A stretch of 53,597 nt of DNA, taken from positions 1 to 53,597 of the forward strand of contig JANWJS010000036.1 of assembly GCA_025451845.1 (NCBI GenBank), written 5' to 3'. The notes below the pieces were generated by a model. That model had not been told where the DNA came from and searched no databases. It saw only the letters and a list, made by a program, of their open reading frames with translations. The DNA comes from Steroidobacteraceae bacterium (GTDB taxonomy: Bacteria > Pseudomonadota > Gammaproteobacteria > Steroidobacterales > Steroidobacteraceae). A program made the translations under genes and the position numbers. Positions 19,027 to 28,221 of this stretch are shown here, piece after piece; positions within the stretch are counted from its first letter, which is position 1, and each line of letters starts with the position of its first letter.

Positions 19027-20313
19027 GTGTCCGACACCGCTCCATTCGAAGAGTTGAGCCCGGTGCGGCTCGCCACCCTGGCCGACGAGGAGCTGCTCGA
19101 GCGCGTGCAGCGGCAGACCTTTCGGTTCTTCTGGGAAGCCGCGCACCCGGTGAGCGGCCTGGTGCCTGACCGGCGCCCCGCGGGAAAGCGGCAAAGCAGT
19201 GATCTCGTCACGACGGGCGGCTCGGGCTTCGCGCTCATGGCGCTCGTGGTCGCGATCGAGCGCGGCTGGATCAGGCGCGAGCAGGGGCTCGAGCGGGTGA
19301 GCGCCATGCTCGATGTCCTCCTCGGCGCTACGTGTTATCACGGCGCACTGCCGCATTTTCTCGATGGCCGCACCGGGGCGACGATGCCCTTCTCACGCAA
19401 GGACGACGGCGGCGATCTCGTCGAGACGTCGTTCTTGTGCATGGCACTCCTGACGGCGCGGCAGTACTTCAACCGCGGCACACCCGCGGAAACGCGGGCG
19501 CGGGACGTGATGACATGGCTATGGGAGGAAGTCGAATGGGACTGGTACGCGCGCGGCGCCCAGGGCGTCCTCTACTGGCATTGGAGCCCCAACAACGGCT
19601 GGGCTCTCGAGCATGAGATCCGCGGTTGGAACGAATGCCTGATCACCTACGTGCTCGCCGCCGGCGCGCCGCGTTACCCCATCAGCCACCACATCTATCA
19701 CCGGGGCTTCGCGGCCGGGCGCGATTTCATCAACGGGAGAAGCTGGAACGGGATCGAGCTGCCGCTCGGGCCGGCTTTCGGCGGACCGCTTTTCTTCGCG
19801 CACTACTCGTTCTGCGGGCTCGATCCGCGCAGCCTCGAGGATCGCTATGCCAACTACTGGGAGCAGAACCTGCGGCACGTGCGCATCAACCATGCGCACT
19901 GTGTCGCCAATCCCAACCATCATCGCGCGTATGGCGAGCACTGTTGGGGGCTGACGGCGAGCGATGATCCCGATGGATATGCCGTACATGCGCCCGACAA
20001 CGACGACGGCACGATCGCTCCGACTGCGGCGCTTGCAAGCTTTCCCTACGCGCCGCTCGAGGCGATGAAGGCGCTGCGGCATTTTCTCGGCACGTTCGGC
20101 GAACGGATCTGGCGGCCTCATGGATTCGTCGACGCCTTCTGTCCGCAGCGCGACTGGTACGCGGACAGTCACCTCGCGATCGACCAGGGCCCGATCATCC
20201 TCATGATAGAGAACTTCCGCACGGGACTCCTCTGGAAGCTCTTCATGAGCGCGCCGGAGGTCCGGACGGGGCTGCGCCGCCTCGGCTTCTCGAGCCCGCA
20301 TCTTCCGGGGTGA
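19027..20313 (+). CDS. Glucoamylase-family protein (Pfam glycoamylase, GH144-like)
   Basis: 428 residues, no signal peptide. It has the alpha/alpha barrel of the glycoamylase family: Arg-Phe-Phe-Trp-Glu-Ala near residue 35, Thr-Gly-Gly-Ser-Gly-Phe, Val-Glu-Thr-Ser-Phe-Leu, Ser-Pro-Asn-Asn-Gly-Trp, Gly-Trp-Asn-Glu, Cys-Trp-Gly-Leu-Thr-Ala-Ser-Asp, and Ile-Asp-Gln-Gly-Pro at the end. Characterised relatives in GH144 are endo-beta-1,2-glucanases, and cyclic beta-1,2-glucan synthases carry a related domain. GTG 19027 is chosen because AAGGAG lies 9 bases upstream; a TTG at 19018 touches that site directly. It overlaps the next gene by 4 bases. Confidence 0.85.
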   Translation: MSDTAPFEELSPVRLATLADEELLERVQRQTFRFFWEAAHPVSGLVPDRRPAGKRQSSDLVTTGGSGFALMALVVAIERGWIRREQGLERVSAMLDVLLGATCYHGALPHFLDGRTGATMPFSRKDDGGDLVETSFLCMALLTARQYFNRGTPAETRARDVMTWLWEEVEWDWYARGAQGVLYWHWSPNNGWALEHEIRGWNECLITYVLAAGAPRYPISHHIYHRGFAAGRDFINGRSWNGIELPLGPAFGGPLFFAHYSFCGLDPRSLEDRYANYWEQNLRHVRINHAHCVANPNHHRAYGEHCWGLTASDDPDGYAVHAPDNDDGTIAPTAALASFPYAPLEAMKALRHFLGTFGERIWRPHGFVDAFCPQRDWYADSHLAIDQGPIILMIENFRTGLLWKLFMSAPEVRTGLRRLGFSSPHLPG

Positions 20314-21674
20314 GGACAGTGGAGACGCTCTGCGCCTGGATCGATCGTCAGTATCCGCATGCTGCGCGGCAAATGCTGCGCAGTATCTCGCCGGTCGGCA
20401 TCGTCAAGACTCGCCCCGGCTTCGATCAGACGATTCGGCCGGCCCCGGGAGCGGTAGTCGCCTCGCCGGTTCCGGCCGCTTACGATCCTGACCCGGATTA
20501 TTTCTTCCACTGGTATCGCGACTCGGCCATCGTGATCGATGCCCTGCGGCTTGTTCACGCCGGCGGGCAGGCGGATGATGAGGCACTGCGGCTCTTCGGC
20601 GAGTTTGCTCGCTTCAGCGCCGCGCTCGCACGGCTCGATGGGCGCCGCCTCGCAGCCGCTTCGGACCACTGGCGGCCGCGCGTGGCAGCCGATTTCGTGC
20701 AGTTCCTGCGCCCGGACGCCGAGCTGCGGCGCGTTTACGGTGATGCCGTCTCGGCTGAGACCCGCGTCAACGCCGACGGCACTCTCGATATCTCCAACTG
20801 GGGACGGCCGCAGAATGATGGCCCCCCGTTGCGCGCGCTCACGCTCTTGCGTTGGATGCGAAACGCTTCTCTCGACGCTGACCTGCTGACGGTATGCGAA
20901 GGCTTGCTCCGCGATGATCTGCGCTTCACTCGCGATCATTGGCGGGAGCCGTGCTACGACATCTGGGAGGAGGAGCGGGGACTGCACTACTACACCCTCC
21001 GCGTCGGCGCGCAGGCGCTCGGCGAGGGAGCCGATTGGCTGGCGCCGCGCGGCGAGCGGCTGGAGGCGCAAGGCTGCCGGGCGGATGCCCAGGCGATCCT
21101 GGAGACGCTGGACGGGTACTGGCTGGCGGACCGCGGTTACTACCGGTCCCGGGTGCTCGATACCGGGCAGCCGTCGGCGAAGGAGCTCGACATCGCCGTC
21201 ATCTTCGCAGCTCTGCAGTCCTCAGATGGCCGGGCCACCCACTCGGTGCGCGATCCGCGGATTCACGCTACTCTCGGCGCGCTCGACAGCGTGTTCGAGG
21301 CGGACTATCCCATCAATCACGGGCGGCCGGCCGGGCGTGGGCCCGCGCTTGGGCGCTACCGCGCCGACCGCTATTATTCCGGCGGTGCCTACTACTTCGC
21401 GACTCTGGCGGCCGCCGAGCTGTGCTTCCGCGCGGCCAGCAAAGGCGGCCGCGATACGTGGCTCGCGCGTGGCGACAGGTATCTCGAGACGGTTCGCGCC
21501 TTCACCCCCGCGAGCGGCGACATGTCAGAGCAGTTCGATCAACGCACCGGCGAGCAGACTTCGGCCAAGCACCTCGCTTGGAGCTACGCCGCCTTCATTT
21601 CCTGCGCGGGGGCGCGCCGCGCCGCGATGGCTGCCCAGGAGGGCTCGGGCGGCTGCCCGGGCCCGGCTCCGTAG
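20310..21674 (+). CDS. GH15-like glucoamylase
   Basis: 454 residues, no signal peptide. The GH15 catalytic pair is present: Asp-Ile-Trp-Glu-Glu with Glu220 at the general-acid position, and Met-Ser-Glu-Gln-Phe-Asp with Glu407 at the general-base position, followed by Ala-Lys-His-Leu-Ala-Trp-Ser-Tyr. The substrate-site Trp-Tyr-Arg-Asp (68-71) is also kept. GH15 enzymes release glucose from alpha-glucan ends. The GTG start at 20310 overlaps the stop of the upstream gene, so the two are translationally coupled. Whether the true substrate is starch-like or another glucan cannot be read from sequence. Confidence 0.87.
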   Translation: MRTVETLCAWIDRQYPHAARQMLRSISPVGIVKTRPGFDQTIRPAPGAVVASPVPAAYDPDPDYFFHWYRDSAIVIDALRLVHAGGQADDEALRLFGEFARFSAALARLDGRRLAAASDHWRPRVAADFVQFLRPDAELRRVYGDAVSAETRVNADGTLDISNWGRPQNDGPPLRALTLLRWMRNASLDADLLTVCEGLLRDDLRFTRDHWREPCYDIWEEERGLHYYTLRVGAQALGEGADWLAPRGERLEAQGCRADAQAILETLDGYWLADRGYYRSRVLDTGQPSAKELDIAVIFAALQSSDGRATHSVRDPRIHATLGALDSVFEADYPINHGRPAGRGPALGRYRADRYYSGGAYYFATLAAAELCFRAASKGGRDTWLARGDRYLETVRAFTPASGDMSEQFDQRTGEQTSAKHLAWSYAAFISCAGARRAAMAAQEGSGGCPGPAP

Positions 21675-21685
21675 GGTTTCGCCGG

Positions 21686-24139
21686 ATGCGCAGAGCGGTT
21701 GGCATTGTCCTCTCGGTTCTCCTGTTGCCGCGCCTCGCGGCGGCGCAGGGCCTGGAATTTCACGCGCCGGCGTCGGTCTACGACTCCTCCACTGCCTCGG
21801 TCATGCGCGACCTGGCGTCGCGCATCATTCCCGTCTACCGCAACGACGATCGCGAGCAGTTTCTCGCCAACATGTCGGTCCTGCAGCTCGTGGCCGGCAG
21901 CTTCGAGTCGGCGTACTCCGCGCGGCTCGACCTGCAGGGGATGCGCGGCGGCACCGCCAACCGCCCACCGGCGGATCCGGCGCTGGTCTGGGACCTATTT
22001 GCGCACGCAAAGTCGCTGCAGGCGCAGTACAGGCTGCCCTTCGCACAGGCATTCGATCTTGCCTTCTGGGAGACCATCCCGAGCTTCGACAACCTCGATG
22101 GCTACCGTGTGGAATCCTGGCTGCAGGCGCCGCCCGCCGCATACGCCCAGGCGCTGCAGGCTAGCTTCGACCGCCTACGCAGTCACCCCCGGATCAACCA
22201 GCGCGAGGCGCTCGGACTCATCTGGCAGTATCTCGGTTTCGATGCCTACCGCAGCTTCGGCCCCATTGCTCCCGGGCTCATCTCGCTCGACCAGGACCGG
22301 CGCTACATCATCCAGGACGATGTCGCGATCGATATGCCGGGCCATGGCAACGTGATCGCGCTGCTTGTCCGGCCCCGCAGCTCGAGCGGACTGCTGCCGA
22401 CCCTGCTCGAGTATCGAATCGCCCCAGGCGGTTACGATGATGCCATCGAGACGGCCGCGCATGGCTTCGCGGGCATGGTGGCGTTCACGCCCCTCGCACG
22501 AGTGGGCCGTCATGAGTGGCGGGTGATTCCTTTCGAGGGGGAAGGGGAGCGCGCCCGCGCGGTGATCGGCTGGATTGCCAAGCAACCCTGGAGTAGCGCG
22601 CAGGTCGGTATGTATGGCAGCGGCTACAGCGGCTTCGTCGCCTGGGCGGCCGCTGCCCGCCCGCCGCCGCAGCTCAAGGCCATTGCCACTGCCGATCCCA
22701 TGGCGCCCGGGGTCAACTTCCCGACTGATGGCGGCATCGGGCTGAATGGCGCTTACTGTTGGTTGCAACGCGTGGAGACGGAGCGTAACGAAAGCGCTGC
22801 CGCCACGGAGTCCGGCGCGGGCTCGACGGCGCAGCCCGGCCCCGGCAACGGTCCGGCGGACAGCACCCGCCCGGCAGTCACGGATGCAAACACCGCGCCG
22901 GATGTGAGCGCCCCGCTCCATGCGGGCAGCGCACCGGATGCTGTTGCCGCAGCGCCGCCGGTGGGCAGCCCGGACTGGTGCAACGCCCTCGACGCGAAGT
23001 GGTACGCGAGCGGCAAGGCTTTCCGCGATCTGCCGCGGCTCGCCGGCCGGCCGAGCCCGATTTTCCGCCGCTGGCTGGAGCATCCCGCCTACGACGAGTA
23101 CTGGCGGCGCCTCTCACCGTCCGCAAGCGAGCTCGCGCACCTCGACATCCCCGTACTGTCCGTGACCGGATACTACGCTCCTGCTCAGGCAGGAGCGCTG
23201 TTCTACTTCCTGCAGCACTATGCGCACGACAGCCACGCCGACCAGACACTGCTCGCGGGCCCGTACGATGGGGCCGAGATACGGCAGGGAAGAGTGCAGG
23301 ACACGCTGGAGGATTACCGCATCGATCCCGCGGCAGTCGTCGATCTGCGGGCCGTGCAGCTGCGGTGGTTCGCGTACCTCTTCCTCAACGGTGCGAAGCC
23401 GTCGCTGCTTTCCGACCATGTCAACTTCGAAGTCATGGGTGCCAACACCTGGCAGCACGCCGGCACGCTGGACGGCCTCGCCAAGGATCGGGTGCGGCTC
23501 TATCTCGCGGCCGAGCCGCACGCGGGCTCGGGGAGCCTGGTTCCGCGCGAGCCGACGAGCCGTGCCGCCATCCATCTCACGGTCAACCTGGCCCGCCGCA
23601 AAAAGGGTGACGGCCAGCCGACGCCGCGCAGCCTCATGACGGGGAGTGTGCCCGTGGAGAACGGCTTCGCTTTCGTGAGCGGTCCGCTGCCGGAGGGTCT
23701 GGAGATCGCCGGCCGATTCAGCGGCCGGCTGCTGCTGCGAGTCAACAAGCGGGACTTGGACCTCACGGTCGCGCTCTACGAGCTGCTGCCAGACGGCAAC
23801 TACTTTCATCTATTCGCGCCGGCGGAGGAGTTTCGCGCGAGCTATCTGCACGATCCGGCGCGCCGCCGGCTGCTCGCGCCCGGCGCGCCCGAGCAGCTGG
23901 ATTTCACCAGCCGCCGGATCACGGCCGTGCGTGTCGAGTCTGGCGCGCGCCTGGTCATGGTGTTACGCGTCAACAAGCTGTCCGACCGGGAAATCAACTA
24001 CGGGTCGGGCAGGGCCGTGAGCGGCGAGCCGATCGCTGCGGGACGCACGCCCGTGAGGCTCAGCCTGCTGCGCGGCGGTTACCTCGACTTCGCCGTCACC
24101 GAGGAAGCGGAACCGCGGCGGCCAGCTGCCGGACACTGA
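21686..24139 (+). CDS. Secreted CocE/NonD-family hydrolase, nucleophile position altered
   Basis: 817 residues. Residues 1-20 are a signal peptide ending Ala-Ala-Ala-Gln. A helical region (about 20-190) precedes an alpha/beta-hydrolase core and a C-terminal jelly-roll typical of the X-Pro dipeptidyl-peptidase/CocE group. The nucleophile elbow, normally Gly-x-Ser-Tyr-x-Gly, reads Gly311-Ser-Gly313-Tyr-Ser-Gly316, so the expected Ser is Gly313. An Ala/Thr/Pro-rich insert (about 372-420) interrupts the core. The gene starts 11 bases after the GH15 stop and is probably cotranscribed. It may be inactive, or use a neighbouring Ser. Confidence 0.8.
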   Translation: MRRAVGIVLSVLLLPRLAAAQGLEFHAPASVYDSSTASVMRDLASRIIPVYRNDDREQFLANMSVLQLVAGSFESAYSARLDLQGMRGGTANRPPADPALVWDLFAHAKSLQAQYRLPFAQAFDLAFWETIPSFDNLDGYRVESWLQAPPAAYAQALQASFDRLRSHPRINQREALGLIWQYLGFDAYRSFGPIAPGLISLDQDRRYIIQDDVAIDMPGHGNVIALLVRPRSSSGLLPTLLEYRIAPGGYDDAIETAAHGFAGMVAFTPLARVGRHEWRVIPFEGEGERARAVIGWIAKQPWSSAQVGMYGSGYSGFVAWAAAARPPPQLKAIATADPMAPGVNFPTDGGIGLNGAYCWLQRVETERNESAAATESGAGSTAQPGPGNGPADSTRPAVTDANTAPDVSAPLHAGSAPDAVAAAPPVGSPDWCNALDAKWYASGKAFRDLPRLAGRPSPIFRRWLEHPAYDEYWRRLSPSASELAHLDIPVLSVTGYYAPAQAGALFYFLQHYAHDSHADQTLLAGPYDGAEIRQGRVQDTLEDYRIDPAAVVDLRAVQLRWFAYLFLNGAKPSLLSDHVNFEVMGANTWQHAGTLDGLAKDRVRLYLAAEPHAGSGSLVPREPTSRAAIHLTVNLARRKKGDGQPTPRSLMTGSVPVENGFAFVSGPLPEGLEIAGRFSGRLLLRVNKRDLDLTVALYELLPDGNYFHLFAPAEEFRASYLHDPARRRLLAPGAPEQLDFTSRRITAVRVESGARLVMVLRVNKLSDREINYGSGRAVSGEPIAAGRTPVRLSLLRGGYLDFAVTEEAEPRRPAAGH

Positions 24140-24346
24140 CAAAATCCTCGGGAACGAATTTTGGACGCGGCGGCGGCCGGGCCGAGCGGATCGCCTTCGG
24201 CGATGTGCCAACGTCAGGAGCGTCTGCGCTTGACGGCCCCGAAGAGGCTGGGCGCAGGGACGAAGCTTCGTGCACGGAACTCTGCCGCCCGGCGGGGCGT
24301 TGGCTTAAACAGGTGAGGTTACGGCTCGAGGGCCGAGGAGAAGCTT

Positions 24347-24802
24347 ATGATGACCGCAAGCAGGGCGGGGTGGCTCACCGCCGCGCTCATGGCGGTGGCG
24401 CTTTCCGGCTGCGCGACGACACACGGCGGCCTGCACAGCTCCGCTGACAGGTTGGATCGGAACGCTCAGGCGTTTGCCCAGGATTCGGAGGAGGCGCCGC
24501 ACGGCTACTCCGCGAACACGGGCTACACGGAGGATGCACGGGACTTCGCCGACCGCGCGCATGAATTCCGGCACACGATCGATGGCGAAGGAACGGACAA
24601 CGGCGACGTGAAGGCCTCGTTCGACGAGCTTTCGCGCAGCTATCACGCTTTGCGGGATGACGTCGAGCGCTCGGGTGATCCGGAGGCCAGGCGTAATCTG
24701 CAGCCCGTGACGCAAGCCTATCTGGATGTCGAGGACAACATGGGCGGCGCGGCGGCGCCGAGCCGCTACTCGGACGAGGACGACGACGGCGGCCCGGGCT
24801 GA
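24347..24802 (+). CDS. Small acidic lipoprotein of unknown function
   Basis: 151 residues with a lipobox (Leu-Ser-Gly-Cys at about 20-23), so it should be lipid-anchored. The mature protein is helical and ends in an Asp/Gly-rich acidic tail. A GAGGAG site 6-7 bases before the ATG supports this start. I do not recognise a family. It stands alone between the hydrolase gene and the hydroxyproline-epimerase operon; the 200-base gap upstream shows only a small GATCGCC-type hairpin. Confidence 0.7.
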   Translation: MMTASRAGWLTAALMAVALSGCATTHGGLHSSADRLDRNAQAFAQDSEEAPHGYSANTGYTEDARDFADRAHEFRHTIDGEGTDNGDVKASFDELSRSYHALRDDVERSGDPEARRNLQPVTQAYLDVEDNMGGAAAPSRYSDEDDDGGPG

Positions 24803-24854
24803 TCCGGTGCGATAAGCTGGCGGCGGTGCGCTGGGAGTGCGCTAGCATAGCGGC

Positions 24855-25808
24855 ATGCCGCCACCCGCTCTTCCCACCGCCATCCGCGTCATCGATTCGC
24901 ACACCGCCGGCGAGCCCACGCGCCTCGTGCTGGAAGGCGGGCCGGAGCTCGGCGACGGTCCGTTGCAGGAGCGCCTGGGGCACTTTCGCGAGCGGTACGA
25001 TCACTACCGCCGTGCGATCGTCAATGAGCCGCGGGGCTCTGACCCGTTGGTGGGGGCGCTGCTTTGCCGGCCGCACCGGCCGGACTGCCAGGCCGGCGTG
25101 ATCTTTTTCAACAACGTCGGCTATCTCGGGATGTGCGGACACGGCACCATCGGGCTCGTTGCCTCGCTGGCGGCCGCCGGCCGCTGCGCGCCCGGGCCGA
25201 TCCGCATCGATACGCCCGTCGGGCCGGTGGATGCGCGCCTGCACGAGGACGGGCAGGTCGACGTGGTCAATGTCAGGAGCTTTCGCAAGGCGCGGCAGGC
25301 TGGGATTTCCGTTGTCGGGGCGGGGGAGGTCCGCGGCGATGTCGCGTGGGGCGGCAACTGGTTTTTTCTCGCGGACGCGCACACGGTCCCGATCGCTCTC
25401 GGCACGCTCGAGGAGCTGACCGGACTTGCCGCGCGCCTGCGCCGGGCCGTCAATGAGCAGGGATTCCCCGAGGTAGACCACGTGGAGCTCTTCGGCCCGC
25501 CATCCCGTGCGGGCGCTGACAGCCGCAATTTCGTGCTCTGCCCCGGCGGCGCGTATGACCGTTCCCCCTGTGGCACGGGGACGAGCGCGAAGCTCGCGTG
25601 CCTGGCGGCTGACGGCAAGCTCGAGGAAGGCGAGCCGTGGGTGCAGGAGAGCCTGATCGGCAGCACCTTCACCGCCCGGTATCGCTGGCACGATCGCGGC
25701 CGGGGCGAGATCGTGCCGACGCTCACGGGCCGTGCCTATGTGACCTCGGAAGCCATTTTGCGGCTCGAGCCCGACGATCCCTTCTGCTGGGGTATCGTTG
25801 CAGGATGA
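24855..25808 (+). CDS. 4-hydroxyproline 2-epimerase (proline racemase family)
   Basis: 317 residues. Both catalytic cysteines are present: Cys94 in Gly-Met-Cys-Gly-His-Gly-Thr and Cys239 in Ser-Pro-Cys-Gly-Thr-Gly-Thr. The N-terminal Ile-Asp-Ser-His-Thr-Ala-Gly-Glu-Pro-Thr-Arg is characteristic of the 4HypE branch, which interconverts trans-4-hydroxy-L-proline and cis-4-hydroxy-D-proline. The Cys/Cys pair excludes the dehydratase branch, where one Cys is Thr or Ser. The gene overlaps the next by 4 bases. The later hydroxyproline genes (D-amino-acid oxidase, deaminase) are not adjacent. Confidence 0.9.
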   Translation: MPPPALPTAIRVIDSHTAGEPTRLVLEGGPELGDGPLQERLGHFRERYDHYRRAIVNEPRGSDPLVGALLCRPHRPDCQAGVIFFNNVGYLGMCGHGTIGLVASLAAAGRCAPGPIRIDTPVGPVDARLHEDGQVDVVNVRSFRKARQAGISVVGAGEVRGDVAWGGNWFFLADAHTVPIALGTLEELTGLAARLRRAVNEQGFPEVDHVELFGPPSRAGADSRNFVLCPGGAYDRSPCGTGTSAKLACLAADGKLEEGEPWVQESLIGSTFTARYRWHDRGRGEIVPTLTGRAYVTSEAILRLEPDDPFCWGIVAG

Positions 25809-26458
25809 TGCGTGGGCTCATCATTCCGGTTACTCCCTTCCAGCAGAATTGCTCGCTCATCTGGGATGAGGACAATCGGCGGGGTGCCGTCATCGACCCG
25901 GGCGGCGAGATCGATCGGGTGCTTGCCGAAGCGGACCAGCGCGGTATCACACTGGAGAAGGTCCTCCTCACGCATGCCCATGTCGATCATTGCGCGGCCA
26001 CCGCGGATCTCGCGCGCGCCCGGGCGCTGCCGATCGAAGGTCCGCAGCGCGAAGACCGATTCTGGATCGAGGCCTTGCCGCAGGCGGCCGCGCAGTTCGG
26101 ATTTCCGCCGGCGCGATCCTTCGAGCCCGACCGGTGGCTCGAGCACGGCGATCGGGTCACGGTGGGCGGACAGACGCTCGAGGTGCTGCATTGCCCCGGA
26201 CATACTCCCGGGCACGTCGTGTTCTTTGATGTGCGGGAGCGCTGCGCCTGGGTGGGCGATGTGCTCTTCGCCGGCTCGATCGGCCGCACGGACTTTCCGC
26301 GCGGCGATCATGCTGCCCTGATCAGATCGATCCGCGAGCGGCTCTTCCCCCTCGGCGATGACGTGCGGTTCGTGCCCGGGCACGGGCCGATGTCAACGTT
26401 CGGGGCGGAGCGCAGAACCAATCCCTTCGTTGCGGACCGGCTGTTCGCAACAAGCTGA
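25805..26458 (+). CDS. Metallo-beta-lactamase-fold hydrolase (glyoxalase II-like)
   Basis: 217 residues. The metal-binding motif Thr-His-Ala-His-Val-Asp-His is at 56-62, followed by Cys-Pro-Gly-His-Thr-Pro-Gly-His, Gly-Asp-Val-Leu-Phe-Ala-Gly-Ser-Ile-Gly-Arg-Thr-Asp and Pro-Gly-His-Gly-Pro. Overall it resembles YcbL, a short glyoxalase II-like thioesterase. The ATG at 25805 overlaps the epimerase stop (ATGA), so it is translationally coupled; a second ATG follows immediately. A role in detoxifying a thioester or aldehyde by-product is possible, not shown. Confidence 0.9.
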   Translation: MMRGLIIPVTPFQQNCSLIWDEDNRRGAVIDPGGEIDRVLAEADQRGITLEKVLLTHAHVDHCAATADLARARALPIEGPQREDRFWIEALPQAAAQFGFPPARSFEPDRWLEHGDRVTVGGQTLEVLHCPGHTPGHVVFFDVRERCAWVGDVLFAGSIGRTDFPRGDHAALIRSIRERLFPLGDDVRFVPGHGPMSTFGAERRTNPFVADRLFATS

Positions 26459-26469
26459 GGAGACGATCG

Positions 26470-28104
26470 ATGAACGGCGCGCAGCTGTTGGTGGCGGCCC
26501 TCGAGAGCGAGGGCGTGAAACGGATATTCGGCGTCCCAGGGGAAGAGAACCTGGATGTCGTCGAGGCGCTGCGCCACTCGAGCATCGAGTTGGTGTTGAC
26601 GCGCCACGAGCAGGCCGCGGCCTTCATGGCGGCGACGCACGGCCGTCTGACCGGGGAAGCCGGCGTATGTCTTGCGACGCTGGGGCCGGGGGCGTTGAAT
26701 CTGACGACGGGCGCCGCCTATGCGCAGCTCGGCGCCATGCCGATGGTGATGATCACCGGACAGAAGGGCGTGCTGAGCCGCAAGCAGGCGCGGTTCCAGA
26801 TCGTCGACATCGTCTCGACGATGACGCCACTCACGAAGATGGCGCACCGGATCGTGGGCAACGCGACGATCCCGTCGACGGTGCGCGAGGCTTTCCGGAT
26901 GGCACATCAGGAGCGCCCGGGACCGGTGCACCTCGAACTGCCGGAAGACGTCGCGGCTGAGGAAGCCCCCGACGTCCCGCTCATGCCGCCCCATCCCATT
27001 ACCCTGCCGGTAGCTCATCCGGCCGCGCTCTCTCGGGCGGCGGAGCTCATTCGGGCGGCGCAATACCCCCTGGTGATGCTGGGCGCGGCCGCGAGCCGCC
27101 CACGCCTCGCCGCCGCGCTGTCGGATTTTGTCGGGCGGGTGCAGATCCCGTTCTTCAATACGCAGATGGGCAAGGGCTCCGTGGCGGGTGGTTCCGGGCT
27201 CTACATGGGCACTGCGGCGCTGTCTGCGCGCGACTACATCCACGAGTGCGTCGATCGCGCCGACCTCATCATCTCGATCGGCCACGACACAGTCGAGAAG
27301 CCGCCGTTCCTCATGGGGCCCGGCGGACCTACCGTGCTGCACGTGGGCTATCTTCCCGCGACGGTGGAAGAGGTCTATTTCCCGCATGCAGAGCTCATCG
27401 GCGACATCGGCCCGAGCCTCACGCTCCTCGCGGATCGGTTGCAGGGCCAGCTACCGCGGGCGGGCGCGCTGCTGCCACTTCGCGAGGGTATTCTGGCGCA
27501 CATCGCGGAGCGGGCCACTGAGCATCGCTATCCCCCGACACCGCAGCGCATCGTGCACGATGTGCGCCAGGTGATGCCGGAGGATGGCATCGTTTGCCTG
27601 GATAACGGCATGTACAAGATCTGGTTTGCCCGCAACTACCGCACGCGCGTCGCCAACACGCTCCTCCTCGACAACGCACTCGCTACGATGGGAGCGGGCT
27701 TGCCCTCTGCGATGATGGCGTCAATGCTCTACCCCGATCGGCGCGTGCTTGCCGTGTGCGGGGATGGCGGCTTCATGATGAGCTCGCAGGAGCTCGAGAC
27801 TGCGGTGCGTCTCGGCCTGAATCTCGTCGTGCTCATCCTCGAGGACAACGCCTACGGCATGATCCGTTGGAAGCAGGCGGCCGATGGGTTCGCCGATTTC
27901 GGGATGACCTTCGGCAACCCGGACTTCGTCATCTACGCCAGCGCCTACGGGATGAAAGGTACACGCGTCGCGAGCGCCGACGGGCTCGCGCCGGCGCTCG
28001 AGGCCGCCTTCGCCGCCGGCGGGATGCACCTGGTGGCGGTGCCGGTGGACTACTCGGAGAACATGCGCGTCCTGGTGGAAGAGCTGGGGCGCGTTCGAGA
28101 GTAA
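26470..28104 (+). CDS. Acetolactate synthase large-subunit-like TPP enzyme
   Basis: 544 residues with all three thiamine-enzyme domains. The cofactor-activating Glu is in Arg-His-Glu-Gln-Ala-Ala-Ala-Phe-Met, and the diphosphate-binding motif is Gly-Asp-Gly-Gly-Phe with Glu-Asn-Asn replaced by Glu-Asp-Asn-Ala-Tyr-Gly. The Ile-Thr-Gly-Gln-Lys plus Arg-Phe-Gln-Ile-Val-Asp stretch is typical of stand-alone acetolactate synthase-like proteins. No small regulatory subunit follows. It starts 11 bases after the hydrolase stop, so it is likely in the same operon. A pyruvate-condensing role is expected, but other 2-keto acids are possible. Confidence 0.85.
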   Translation: MNGAQLLVAALESEGVKRIFGVPGEENLDVVEALRHSSIELVLTRHEQAAAFMAATHGRLTGEAGVCLATLGPGALNLTTGAAYAQLGAMPMVMITGQKGVLSRKQARFQIVDIVSTMTPLTKMAHRIVGNATIPSTVREAFRMAHQERPGPVHLELPEDVAAEEAPDVPLMPPHPITLPVAHPAALSRAAELIRAAQYPLVMLGAAASRPRLAAALSDFVGRVQIPFFNTQMGKGSVAGGSGLYMGTAALSARDYIHECVDRADLIISIGHDTVEKPPFLMGPGGPTVLHVGYLPATVEEVYFPHAELIGDIGPSLTLLADRLQGQLPRAGALLPLREGILAHIAERATEHRYPPTPQRIVHDVRQVMPEDGIVCLDNGMYKIWFARNYRTRVANTLLLDNALATMGAGLPSAMMASMLYPDRRVLAVCGDGGFMMSSQELETAVRLGLNLVVLILEDNAYGMIRWKQAADGFADFGMTFGNPDFVIYASAYGMKGTRVASADGLAPALEAAFAAGGMHLVAVPVDYSENMRVLVEELGRVRE

Positions 28105-28221
28105 GACGCCGCAGGCGGCGAAATCCTCCTGTCCGCGGACTCGCGCGGCGCTCCCCGGCGAGCGGCGTTCCATTCCGTGCGGAGATCGTGATAGGGTTAC
28201 CACGAGAGTCGCCCCGCCCCC

